From: Streptomyces sp. Tue 6430
GTDB lineage: Bacteria; Actinomycetota; Actinomycetes; Streptomycetales; Streptomycetaceae
NCBI GenBank assembly: GCA_021568835.1
Contig: JAKGSH010000001.1
Span: 682,001 to 746,000 of the forward strand
DNA length: 64,000 nt
Reading direction: 5' to 3'
The notes below the pieces were generated by a model that saw nothing but the letters and a program-made list of their open reading frames with translations, made no database searches and was not told the origin of the DNA. Below are positions 55,004 through 63,823 of the stretch, piece after piece (the stretch's first letter is position 1; every line of letters begins with the position of its first letter). The position numbers were made by a program, and so were the translations under genes.

Positions 55004-55797
55004 ATGCCCGAAGCACCACCGCAGGATCCGCCCGCGCTGCACGTCGAAGGGCTCGACGTCATGTACGGGCGGGCCCTGTCAGCCCTGCGTTCCGTGTCCC
55101 TGACCGTTCCGCCCGGCGCGGTCGTCGCACTGCTCGGCGCGAACGGCGCCGGCAAGACCACGCTGCTGAGGGCCGTCTCGGGCACCCTGCGCCTGTACCG
55201 CGGCACCGTCACCGCGGGCCGCGTCCGCTACGGCGACACGGAACTCGACGGACGCGACCCGGTCGCCGCGGTCCGGGCCGGAGTCGTCCAGGTCCCCGAG
55301 GGCAGACGGGTCTTCTCCGGCCTCACCGTCGAGGAGAACCTGCGCGCCGGCGGCCTCGGGCTCGGCCGGCGCGCTCCCGCGCTGGTCCGGGAGTCCCGCG
55401 ACCGCGTGTACGGCCTCTTCCCCGTCCTCGCCGAACGCAGCCGGCAGGCGGCCGGCCTGCTGTCCGGGGGCGAGCAGCAGATGCTCGCCATCGGCCGCGC
55501 CCTGATGGCCGCCCCCGCCTGCTCCTGCTCGACGAGCCGTCCCTCGGCCTCGCCCCGCGGATGGTGTTCCGCATCTCCGAGGTCGTCCGCGAGATCAACG
55601 AGCAGGGCACCGCCGTGCTGCTGGTCGAGCAGAACGCCGGCATGGCCCTTTCCCTCGCCGACCACGCGCACGTCCTCGAGGTGGGCGAGATCCGGCTCTC
55701 CGGCCCCGCCGACGAACTCGCCCGCACGGACGCCGTACGCCGTCTCTACCTCGGCGAGAGCGCCGACGAACCGGCCGGCGAGCAGGGGGCCGCGTGA
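55004..55797 (+). CDS. Branched-chain amino acid/amide ABC importer ATPase, LivF type, frameshifted
   Basis: About 264 residues after repair. Walker A LLGANGAGKTTLLRAVSG, PEGRRVFSGLTVEENL (LivF signature), ABC signature LLSGGEQQMLAIGRALM, then after restoring one C near 55517 RLLLLDEPSLGLAPRMVF (Walker B) and VLLVEQNAGMALSLAD. ATG 55004 has GAGGAG seven bases before. Stop overlaps the next gene start (GTGA at 55794). Substrate class is shared with urea/amide importers. Confidence 0.85.
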
Positions 55798-56873
55798 ACA
55801 TCCGCACCACCGGCCCTGCGGCCGCCCGCGCCACCGCCGGCACCCCGGCCGCACCGCCCGCGCTCCACGTCCGTGACGTCACCGTCCGCTTCGCCGGCCT
55901 CACCGCCCTCGACACGGTCTCCTTCACCGTGGCCCCGGGCTCGGTGCACGCCCTGATCGGACCCAACGGCGCGGGCAAGTCCACCTGCTTCAACGTCCTG
56001 TCGGGCCTGTGCCGCCCGGTCGCCGGCCAGGTCCTGCTCGGCGACACCGACCTGACGGGACTCGCCCCGCACCGGATCGCCGCGCTCGGCGTGGCCCGCA
56101 CCTTCCAGAACATCGTCACGACCGAGGGCACGGTCGCCGACAACCTCATGCTCGGCCGGCACGCCCTGTCCCGCGCCGGCTTCGCCGCCAGCGCCCTGCG
56201 CCTGCCGAGCGCCGTGCGCGAACAGCGCGCCCACCTGGACCGGGTCCACGAGATCGCCGAACTCACCGGCCTCGCCGCCCACGTCGACACCCCGGTGGCC
56301 CTGCTGTCGTACGGCGACCGCAAACGCGTCGAACTCGCCCGCGCGCTCTGCCTGGAGCCACGCGTGCTGCTGCTCGACGAACCGGTGGCCGGCATGAACG
56401 GCGCCGAACGCGCCGCCACCGCCGACGTCGTCCGCACGGTCCGGGAACGGCTCGGCCTGTCCGTCGTCCTCGTGGAGCACGACATGGGCCTGGTCATGCG
56501 CCTCGCCGACGAGGTCACCGTCCTCGACTTCGGCCGCCGGCTCGCCCACGGCACCCCCGAGGAGATCCGCCGCCACTCCGAGGTGCTGCGCGCCTACCTG
56601 GGTACCGGCGCCCCCGACGAGGCCGACGGGGCCGACGTCCTCGACGGGGCCGGCGCCCCGGACGGGACAACCGGGACGGACGGGGTCACCGGGACGGTCG
56701 GGACGCCGCTCAGGACGGCAAACGCGACCGACGCGACCGACACGACAAACGCGACCGAGACGGCTGAGACAGCTGAGACAGCTGAGACGACCGACGCGAC
56801 AAACGCGACCGACGCGACCGAGACCCATGAAGAGACCGACGTGACCGAACCCCCCGGGGAGAACGCTCAGTGA
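55794..56873 (+). CDS. Branched-chain amino acid/amide ABC importer ATPase, LivG type, with unusual repeat tail
   Basis: Predicted 359 residues; typical LivG is about 255-280. Walker A IGPNGAGKSTCFNVLSGL, Q-loop GVARTFQNIVTTEGTV, signature SYGDRKRVELARALC (a variant of LSGGQ, as LivG often has LSYG), Walker B VLLLDEPVAGMN, H-loop VVLVEHDMGLVM. From about residue 270 the protein continues with a Thr/Ala/Asp/Glu-rich tail (TANATDATDTTNATETAETA), encoded by short DNA repeats at 56718-56824. The tail has no counterpart in the family as I know it. Starts inside the LivF stop; its own stop overlaps LivH. Confidence 0.85.
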   Translation: MNIRTTGPAAARATAGTPAAPPALHVRDVTVRFAGLTALDTVSFTVAPGSVHALIGPNGAGKSTCFNVLSGLCRPVAGQVLLGDTDLTGLAPHRIAALGVARTFQNIVTTEGTVADNLMLGRHALSRAGFAASALRLPSAVREQRAHLDRVHEIAELTGLAAHVDTPVALLSYGDRKRVELARALCLEPRVLLLDEPVAGMNGAERAATADVVRTVRERLGLSVVLVEHDMGLVMRLADEVTVLDFGRRLAHGTPEEIRRHSEVLRAYLGTGAPDEADGADVLDGAGAPDGTTGTDGVTGTVGTPLRTANATDATDTTNATETAETAETAETTDATNATDATETHEETDVTEPPGENAQ

Positions 56874-57766
56874 CCACCCTCCTCGACACCCTCCTCAACG
56901 GCCTCGCCCTCGGCGCCGTCTACGCCCTCGTCGCCCTCGGCTTCGTGGTCATCTTCAAGGCCTCCGGCGTCCTCAACTTCGCCCACGGCTCGCTGCTCCT
57001 GCTCGGCGGTTACCTCGTCGCCGTCCTCCACGACGACCTCGGCTTCGCCGGCGCCCTCGCGGTGGCCGTCCTGGCGACCGGGGCCGTGGCCGGCGCCCTC
57101 GACCGGCTGCTGCTGCAACGCGGCGATCCGGACCCCAAGGCCGCCCACGTGCAGACCATCGTCACCATCGGCGTGGACATCGTGCTGGTGACCGACCTGT
57201 CCCGGCGCATCGGCGGCGACCTCCTCACCCTCGGCGACCCGTGGGGCGACGCGGTGACCGGCCTCGGCCCGGTGACCGTCGCCGACAGCCGGCTCGCCGC
57301 CATCGCCGTCTCCGCCGTCGTCATCGCCGCCGTCTTCGCCCTCTTCCGGTACACGCCCTGGGGCCTGTCCCTGCGCGCGGCGGCCGAGGACGTGGAGGCC
57401 GCCGCCCTGATGGGCGTACGGCTGAGCCGGGTCCGCATGCTCGCCTGGTGCCTGGCCGGCGCGCTCGCCGCGCTCGCCGCCGTGTTCCTCGCCGCCTTCC
57501 CGGCGCCGGGCCTGGAGCGCACCACCGGCCAGATCGCCCTCAAGGCCTTCCCCGCGGCCATCCTCGGCGGCATGGCCTCACCGCCCGGCGCCCTCGCGGG
57601 CAGTCTGCTGATCGGCCTGACCGAGGCCCTCGTGGCCGGCTACCAGTCCGAACTGCACGTCCTCGGCGAGGGGTTCGGCGACGTCGCCCCCTACGCCGTG
57701 ATGGTGGTCGTCCTGCTGGTGCGGCCCACCGGTCTGTTCGGCGCGAAGGGAGCGGTCCGTGTCTGA
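56870..57766 (+). CDS. Branched-chain amino acid/amide ABC importer permease, LivH type
   Basis: Predicted 298 residues with about eight membrane segments. Start LLNGLALGAVYALVALGFVV and FKASGVLNFAHGSLLLLGGY are the LivH signature; the docking loop is RAAAEDVEAAALMGVRLSRV, and AAILGGMASPPGALAGSLLI near the end. GTG 56870 overlaps the previous stop by four bases; the next gene starts eight bases before its stop. Functions with LivM as the membrane channel. Confidence 0.9.
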   Translation: MTTLLDTLLNGLALGAVYALVALGFVVIFKASGVLNFAHGSLLLLGGYLVAVLHDDLGFAGALAVAVLATGAVAGALDRLLLQRGDPDPKAAHVQTIVTIGVDIVLVTDLSRRIGGDLLTLGDPWGDAVTGLGPVTVADSRLAAIAVSAVVIAAVFALFRYTPWGLSLRAAAEDVEAAALMGVRLSRVRMLAWCLAGALAALAAVFLAAFPAPGLERTTGQIALKAFPAAILGGMASPPGALAGSLLIGLTEALVAGYQSELHVLGEGFGDVAPYAVMVVVLLVRPTGLFGAKGAVRV

Positions 57767-58916
57767 ACTCGTCCCGAAGTGGGCCAGGCTGCTGCTGCCC
57801 GCCCTCGTGCTGTGCGCCCTGCCCTTCTACCTCGACGCCTTCTGGCTGCGCATCGGCCTGTTCTCGCTGGCCGCCGCCATCGGCGCCGTCGGCCTCGGCC
57901 TGCTCAGCGGCACCGCCGGCCAACTCTCCCTCGGCCATGCCTTCTTCCTCGCCGTGGGGGCCTACGGCTACACCTGGCTGGCCGGCGACCCCGGCCCGGC
58001 CCTGCCCCCGGCGCTCGCCGCCGTCCTCGCCGTGCTGCTGGCCGGGGCGGCGGGCGGCCTGTTCAGCCCCGTCGCCGGGCGGGTGCGCGGCATCTACCTG
58101 GGCATCGCCACCCTCGCGCTGGTCTTCCTCGGCCACCACCTGCTGCTCACCGCCGACTCCGTCACCGGCGGCTTCAACGGCCGCTCGGTGCCGCCGCTCA
58201 CCCTCGGCGGTTTCGGCTTCACCGCCGACGACCCCGAACTCACCGTGCTGGGCGTGCCGTTCGGCGCCGAGGAACGCCTCTGGTACCTCGGCCTCGCCCT
58301 GTTCGCCCTCACCTGGTTCACCGCGCGCGGACTGCTGCGCGGCCGCCCCGGCCGGGCCCTCGCAGCCGTCCGCGACAGCGAGACCGCGGCGGCCGTCATG
58401 GGCGTGAACGTCGCCCGCTACCGCTCGGCCGCCTTCGTCGTGTCGTCGATGTACGCCGGCCTGGCCGGGGTCCTGCTGGCCCTCTCCTTCCGCCGGGTGG
58501 TGCCCGACTACTTCGGCCTGGCCCTCTCCGTCGACTACCTCGCCATGATCGTCATCGGCGGCCTCGGCTCCGTCGCCGGAGCCACCGCGGGAGCCTTCTT
58601 CGTCACCGCGCTGCCCCTGCTGATGACCCGGTACGCCGACCAGCTCCCGCTGGTCGCCGCCCCGGGCACCGGCGGCGAGGGCGCCATCGGTCCGACCGAG
58701 GCCGCCCGCTACCTCTACGGCGCCGCGATCGTCGTCATCCTCCTGTACGCCCCCGACGGCCTGCACGGCCTGACCCGTCGCGTACGCGCCCGCCTGCGGT
58801 CCGCCCGCTCGCCCGACCGGACGTCCTCCGCACCTCCGCCGACCACCACCGACGCCTCACCCGCCTCACCCGCCTCACCCGCCACACCGGCACGAGCCAA
58901 GGAGCACACCCCGTGA
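57759..58916 (+). CDS. Branched-chain amino acid/amide ABC importer permease, LivM type
   Basis: Predicted 385 residues. Typical LivM: GLLSGTAGQLSLGHAFFLAV, GIYLGIATLALVFLGHHLLL, docking loop LAAVRDSETAAAVMGVNVAR, and VDYLAMIVIGGLGSVAGATA. The C-terminal 50 residues are a Ser/Pro/Thr-rich tail (SPASPASPATPARAKEHTP), presumably cytosolic. GTG 57759 overlaps LivH by eight bases, and its stop overlaps the binding-protein start (GTGA). Confidence 0.9.
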   Translation: MSELVPKWARLLLPALVLCALPFYLDAFWLRIGLFSLAAAIGAVGLGLLSGTAGQLSLGHAFFLAVGAYGYTWLAGDPGPALPPALAAVLAVLLAGAAGGLFSPVAGRVRGIYLGIATLALVFLGHHLLLTADSVTGGFNGRSVPPLTLGGFGFTADDPELTVLGVPFGAEERLWYLGLALFALTWFTARGLLRGRPGRALAAVRDSETAAAVMGVNVARYRSAAFVVSSMYAGLAGVLLALSFRRVVPDYFGLALSVDYLAMIVIGGLGSVAGATAGAFFVTALPLLMTRYADQLPLVAAPGTGGEGAIGPTEAARYLYGAAIVVILLYAPDGLHGLTRRVRARLRSARSPDRTSSAPPPTTTDASPASPASPATPARAKEHTP

Positions 58917-60181
58917 ACCCCAAGCACCGCACCCGCGGCACCGCCCTCACCGCGGCACTGGCTGCCCTGCTGATCGCGGCCACCGGCTGTAGCTCCAAAG
59001 CGGACGGCGGCACCACCTCCGACGGCGCCGACGGCGTCAAGGCCGGCCCCGGAGTGACCGACAAGGCCATCAGACTGGGCGCCCTCACCGACCTCACCGG
59101 CCCCTACGCCACCCTCGGCAAGTCCATCGTGCAGGCCCAGCAGATGTGGGCCGACGAGACCAACGCCAAGGGCGGCATCTGCGGCCGCAAGGTCGAGATC
59201 GTCGTCAAGGACCACGGCTACGACGTCCAGAAGGCCGTCACCGCCTACGCCGACATCTCCCCGGACGTCGTCGCCCTGCCCCAGGTCATCGGCTCCCCCG
59301 TGGTCGCGGCCCTCCTCGACGACATCGAGCGCGACCACCTGCTCACCTACCCCCAGGCCTGGGCCGCCTCCCTGCTCGGCAAGGACTCCGTCCAGGTCAT
59401 GGCCACCACGTACGACCTCGACATGATCGCCGCGGTCGACTTCCTCACCCGCACCAAGGGCCTGGCCAAGGGCGACACGATCGGGCACGTCTACTTCGAG
59501 GGCGACTACGGCGCCAACGCGCTCCAGGGTTCCACCTGGGCGGCGGAGAAGGCCGGGCTGAAGATCGCGGGCCAGAAGATCAAGGCGACGGACACCGACC
59601 TCTCCGCCCAGGTGACGGCGCTGAAGAAGGAGGGCGTGAAGGCGATCCTGATCAGCGCAGGGCCCGCCCAGACGGCCTCCCTGGTCGGCGTCGCCGCCTC
59701 CCGCGGCCTGCGCGTCCCCGTCGTCAGCAGCGCGCCGGGCTTCGCCCCCCAGCTGATGAAGACCCCCGCCGCGCCGGCCCTGACGGCCATGCTGAGCATC
59801 GTCAGCGGCGCCCCGGCCGTCAGCTCCGACATCCCCGGCGTGAAGACGATGGCCACCGCCTACACCAAGAAGTACCCGGCCTCCCCGGTCGACTCCGGGG
59901 CCCTGTCCGGCTACAACGCGGCCCAGCTCCTCGGCGCCGACCTGAAGAAGGCCTGCGAGGGCGGAAGCCTCGCCCGCGAGGACGTGGTGAAGGCGCACCG
60001 TTCGCAGAAGAACGTCGACACCGGCCTCGGCAGCCCGCAGGACTTCTCCGACGCCGGCCGGCCCGCGGCGCTGTCGACGTACGTGCTGAAGCCGGACGCG
60101 AAGGCGGCCGGCGGCGTGGTGGGCGTCGAGGACGCGCACCAGGTGCCGGGAGTGGAGGAGTACCTGACGTCGAAGTCCTGA
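58913..60181 (+). CDS. Amino acid/amide ABC importer, substrate-binding lipoprotein
   Basis: Predicted 422 residues. Lipobox in LLIAATGC (about residue 24), linker SSKADGGTTSDGADGVKAGP, then the Leu/Ile/Val-binding fold: IRLGALTDLTGPYATLGKSI and GGICGRKVEIVVKDHGYDVQ, with FEGDYGANAL and VDSGALSGYNAAQLLGADLK. AAGGAG precedes GTG 58913. Last gene of the five-gene operon, followed by a clear terminator. Which amino acid, amide or aromatic acid it binds is unknown. Confidence 0.9.
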   Translation: MNPKHRTRGTALTAALAALLIAATGCSSKADGGTTSDGADGVKAGPGVTDKAIRLGALTDLTGPYATLGKSIVQAQQMWADETNAKGGICGRKVEIVVKDHGYDVQKAVTAYADISPDVVALPQVIGSPVVAALLDDIERDHLLTYPQAWAASLLGKDSVQVMATTYDLDMIAAVDFLTRTKGLAKGDTIGHVYFEGDYGANALQGSTWAAEKAGLKIAGQKIKATDTDLSAQVTALKKEGVKAILISAGPAQTASLVGVAASRGLRVPVVSSAPGFAPQLMKTPAAPALTAMLSIVSGAPAVSSDIPGVKTMATAYTKKYPASPVDSGALSGYNAAQLLGADLKKACEGGSLAREDVVKAHRSQKNVDTGLGSPQDFSDAGRPAALSTYVLKPDAKAAGGVVGVEDAHQVPGVEEYLTSKS

Positions 60182-60189
60182 ACCGGGCC

Positions 60190-60226
60190 CGCATTCAGCG
60201 GCCCCGCTGCTGAATGCGTTCGCTTT
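60190..60226 (+). terminator. Terminator after the five-gene importer operon
   Basis: Perfect 10-bp stem CGCATTCAGC (60190-60199) / GCTGAATGCG (60209-60218), loop of nine bases, then TTCGCTTTC. It begins nine bases after the stop codon. Confidence 0.8.
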
Positions 60227-60343
60227 CTTCCATTGGACCTCCGAGGCCCACCGGGGCCAGGCTGGAACGCGTCCGGTGCACCGCGCTCACCTTCCGGTGC
60301 ACCGGACTTCGTCACGCCCCACCGTCGAGAGAGGTCACGAGCC

Positions 60344-61200
60344 ATGCACACCCGCCGCATCGGTGACGTCGAGGTCAGCGCGATCGGGCTGGGAGCCATG
60401 CCCATGTCGATCGAGGGCCGCCCCGACGAGGCGCGCTCCCTCGCCACCGTGCACGCCGCGCTGGACGCCGGCGTCACCCTGATCGACACCGCGGACGCCT
60501 ACCACCTCCACGCCGACGAGGTCGGCCACAACGAGACCCTCGTCGCCAAGGCCCTCGCCTCCCACGAGCGGGGCGCCGACGTGCTGGTCGCCACCAAGGG
60601 CGGTCATCTGCGCCCCGGCGACGGCAGTTGGACCCTCGACGGCAGCCCCGGCACCTCAAGGAGGCCTGCGAGGCCTCGCTGCGCCGGCTCGGCGTGGAGG
60701 CGATCGGCCTCTACCAGTTCCACCGCCCCGACCCGCGCGTCCCGTACGCGGACTCGGTCGGCGCGGTGCGCGAACTGCTCGACGAGGGAAAGATCCTCGC
60801 GGCCGGCATCTCCAACGCCGACCCCGACCGGATCAGGCTGGCGAACGACATCCTGGGCGGCCGGCTGGTCTCCGTGCAGAACCAGTTCTCGCCGGCCTTC
60901 CGCTCCAGCGAGCCCGAACTGCGCCTGTGCGACGAACTGGGCATCGCCTTCCTGCCCTGGAGCCCGCTCGGCGGCATCTCCCGCGCCGGTGGACTGGGCT
61001 CCGCCCACGCGCCGTTCGCCCGGATCGCCGAGCGGCACGGGGTGAGCCCGCAGCGGGTGTGCCTGGCCTGGATGCTCGCCAAGTCGCCGGTGGTGGTGCC
61101 CATTCCGGGCGCCAGCCGCCCGGAGACGATCCGCGACTCGGCCGCGGCGACCGAGCTGGTCCTCACGGCGGAGGAACTGGCGGAGCTGGACGCGGCCTGA
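60344..61200 (+). CDS. Aldo/keto reductase, frameshifted
   Basis: About 285 residues after repair. TIM-barrel AKR with catalytic Asp and Tyr in TLIDTADAYHLH, Lys in VATKGGH, His in LYQFHRPDPRV; late NADPH site in VVPIPGASRPETIRDS. The frame breaks near 60648 (GGCAGCCCCGGCACC), one C missing; repaired text reads DGSPRHLKEACEAS. ATG 60344 lies after GAGAGAGG. Substrate unknown. Its stop codon lies in a 21-bp direct repeat. Confidence 0.85.
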
Positions 61201-61234
61201 CCGGGCGCGCCGCCGCGGCCTGACCGGGCGCGCC
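61191..61234. repeat. 21-bp direct repeat overlapping the aldo/keto reductase stop
   Basis: CGCGGCCTGACCGGGCGCGCC occurs at 61191-61211 and again at 61214-61234. The first copy holds the last codons and stop of the gene. Downstream, 61253-61350 has three imperfect copies of a roughly 26-base unit (GACGGGCCGCTGGGGCGT...). Confidence 0.8.
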
Positions 61235-61391
61235 ACAGGGAGGCGGGAACGGGGGTATGCCCCGGGGCGGGCCGCTGGGGCGTACCCCCGGGACGGGCCG
61301 CTGGGGCGTGCCCCCCGGTATGTGCCCCGGGACGGGCCGCAGAGACGCACCTCCGGGCCAGGTCATCGGGGGCGATCCCGTCGACCGGGAT

Positions 61392-61405
61392 AGAAAGCGC
61401 TTGCC
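61392..61405. promoter_or_regulatory. LacI-type operator upstream of ABC exporter
   Basis: AGAAAGCGCTTGCC with palindromic core AAGCGCTT (61395-61402), about 66 bases before the start codon. Twelve bases (GAAAGCGCTTGC) are identical to the box at 31751 in the sugar importer region. Confidence 0.6.
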
Positions 61406-61470
61406 CTACGCTCGGGACCCGCACACCCCACCCGATTCCCGCATCCCGTACCCGGGGAGGACCACCGCCG

Positions 61471-63240
61471 ATGGCGTCGTCGCTCGACAGACCCCTCGAC
61501 CACCGCTACCGCGACGAGCACCCGATCCGCACGCTCGCCTACCTCTTCCGCGCCGACCGGCACCGGCTGGCCGGCGCGGTCGTCGTCTTCACCGTCAAGC
61601 ACAGCCCCATCTGGCTGCTGCCGCTCATCACCGCGTCCATCATCGACACCGTCGTCGAGCACCAGCCCATCGGCCGCCTGTGGACCAGCACCGGCGTCAT
61701 CCTCTTCATCCTGATCGTCAACTACCCGCTCCACCTGCTCTACGTCCGCCTCCTGTACGGCAGCGTCCGCCGCATGGGCACCACCCTGCGCTCCGCCCTG
61801 TGCACCCGCATGCAGCAACTGTCCATCGGCTACCACTCACGGGTCAGCGCCGGAGTGCTCCAGGCCAAGGTCGTCCGGGACGTCGAGGCCGTCGAGCAGA
61901 TGGTGCAGCAGACCGCGGAGAACGGGCTCGGCGCGATCACCGTGCTCACCGGCGGCCTCGTCATCATCGCCGTCCGTACCCCCGAGTTCGTGCCCGTCTT
62001 CCTGATCGTGGTGCCCGTCGCCGCGTTCGTCGTGGCCCGCCTGCGCTCCCGGCTGCGCGCCCACAACGAGCACTTCCGCCACGAGGTGGAGGCCCTCTCC
62101 TCACGCGTCACCGAGATGACCCGGCTGATACCGGTCACCCGCGCCCACGGCCTGGAGGGCAAGGCGATCACCCGCATGGACGGCACCCTGCGCCGCCTGC
62201 TCACCTCCGGGATGCGCCTCGACCTGGTCAACGGCCGCTTCGGCTCGATCTCCTGGGTCGTGCTCAACGTGGTCGGCGTACTGGTCCTGACGGGCGCGGC
62301 CCTCGTGTCGTACTACGAGGTCTGGGGCGTCACCCCCGGTGACGTCGTCATGCTCAGCGCCTTCCTCACCACCCTGACCAACTCCACGACCACGCTGACC
62401 GGCCTGGCGCCGGTCATCACCAAGGGCCTGGAGTCGGTCCGCTCGGTCGGCGAGGTCCTCCAGGCGCCCGAACTGGAGGACAACGAGGGCAAGGCCGAAC
62501 TGACCGCGCTGCACGGCGCGGTGACCTTCGAGGGCGTCGGACACGCCTACGAGGGCGGCCGGCCCTCGGTGCGCGACTTCACCCTGTCCGTGGCGCCGGG
62601 CGAGACCGTCGCGCTGGTCGGCGCCTCCGGCGCGGGCAAGTCGACCGTGCTCAACCTCGTCATCGGCTTCATCCGGCCGACCTCGGGCCGACTCCTGCTG
62701 GACGGCACCGACATGAACACCCTCGACCTGCGCACCTACCGGCGGTTCGTCTCGGTGGTCCCGCAGGAGTCGATCCTCTTCGACGGCACCGTCCGCGAGA
62801 ACGTCGCCTACGGCATGGAGGACGAGGCCGACGACGAAGCGGTCCGCGCCGCCCTGCGCGACGCCAACGCCCTCGAGTTCGTCGACCGGTTGCCCCAGGG
62901 ACTCGACACCCTCGTCGGCGAGCGGGGAGCGCGCCTGTCGGGAGGACAGAAACAGCGGCTGGCGATCGCCCGCGCGCTGATCAGGGACCCCAAGGTGCTC
63001 ATCCTGGACGAGGCCACGTCCGCGCTCGACACCCGCTCGGAGGCCCTGGTCCAGCAGGCACTGGCCCGGCTGCTGCACGGACGCACCACCTTCGTGGTGG
63101 CGCACCGCCTGTCCACGGTGCGCGGCGCCGACCGGATCGTGGTCATGGGGGAGGGGCGGATCCTGGAGACCGGCACGCACGAGGAACTCCTGCGCCGGGG
63201 CGGCGCCTACGCGGCCCTGCACAGCGGGCAGGTGGCCTGA
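61471..63240 (+). CDS. ABC exporter, fused permease and ATPase
   Basis: Predicted 589-residue half transporter. Membrane part with about six segments (WLLPLITASIIDTVVEH; LWTSTGVILFILIVNYPLHL). ATPase: Walker A VGASGAGKSTVLNLVIG, signature ARLSGGQKQRLAIARALI, Walker B VLILDEATSALDT, switch [12 protein letters not shown]. The layout is the lipid/multidrug exporter family, although the LacI-type box upstream suggests sugar-linked control. ATG 61471 follows GGGGAGG. It differs clearly from the exporter at 5623. Confidence 0.9.
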   Translation: MASSLDRPLDHRYRDEHPIRTLAYLFRADRHRLAGAVVVFTVKHSPIWLLPLITASIIDTVVEHQPIGRLWTSTGVILFILIVNYPLHLLYVRLLYGSVRRMGTTLRSALCTRMQQLSIGYHSRVSAGVLQAKVVRDVEAVEQMVQQTAENGLGAITVLTGGLVIIAVRTPEFVPVFLIVVPVAAFVVARLRSRLRAHNEHFRHEVEALSSRVTEMTRLIPVTRAHGLEGKAITRMDGTLRRLLTSGMRLDLVNGRFGSISWVVLNVVGVLVLTGAALVSYYEVWGVTPGDVVMLSAFLTTLTNSTTTLTGLAPVITKGLESVRSVGEVLQAPELEDNEGKAELTALHGAVTFEGVGHAYEGGRPSVRDFTLSVAPGETVALVGASGAGKSTVLNLVIGFIRPTSGRLLLDGTDMNTLDLRTYRRFVSVVPQESILFDGTVRENVAYGMEDEADDEAVRAALRDANALEFVDRLPQGLDTLVGERGARLSGGQKQRLAIARALIRDPKVLILDEATSALDTRSEALVQQALARLLHGRTTFVVAHRLSTVRGADRIVVMGEGRILETGTHEELLRRGGAYAALHSGQVA

Positions 63241-63499
63241 CGCGACGGGGCCGCCCTCCGGGGTGGCACGGGATCGTGACGACGGGATCCGGGATCCGGG
63301 GGCCGGGATCGTGACTGCGGAGTCCCGTGCCCCGCACCCGCACCCGTGCCCCGTGCTCCGTGCCCCGGGACACGGGCGCGGGCCCCCTGGGCCAAGTGGC
63401 GAAAACCGTGCCCCCGGAGGGTGACACGCGCCCCACCCGTGCATGAACCGCCCGGGTCCGGGCACACGGAGCCCACCACACCTGGAGAAAGGGGCGCTC

Positions 63500-63805
63500 G
63501 TGATCGTTCCGGACCCGAAGACCGTCAGGACGCTGCTCACCCGCTACGCCACGCTGAGGATCGCTCAGGCGGAGCGCGAGACGCCGCAGACGGCCCGCGA
63601 GTTGGAGGACGTCACCTACACGCTGTGCGTCCTCATGGCCACGTCCGACGTCCGTGAGGCGGTCGCCGCCGCGGACGCCCTGCTCGCCGCCGAGGTGCAT
63701 CCGCCGACGGCCCGGCTGCCGAAGCAGGAGAAGGACCTGGTGCAGGACGGGACGGCGAGGGACGGCGAGCGGGACGAGGAGAGCGGCCTGTCCCTGGCGG
63801 TCTGA
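63500..63805 (+). CDS. DUF5133 family protein
   Basis: Predicted 101 residues. MIVPDPKTVRTLLTRYATLR then IAQAERETPQTARELEDVTYTL and DVREAVAAADALLAAE is the DUF5133 signature found in streptomycetes, often near secondary-metabolism or stress genes. Mostly helical, soluble, function unknown. GTG 63500 lies after GGAGAAAGGGG. Confidence 0.85.
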   Translation: MIVPDPKTVRTLLTRYATLRIAQAERETPQTARELEDVTYTLCVLMATSDVREAVAAADALLAAEVHPPTARLPKQEKDLVQDGTARDGERDEESGLSLAV

Positions 63806-63823
63806 GGTCGCCCCCGGCCCGGC

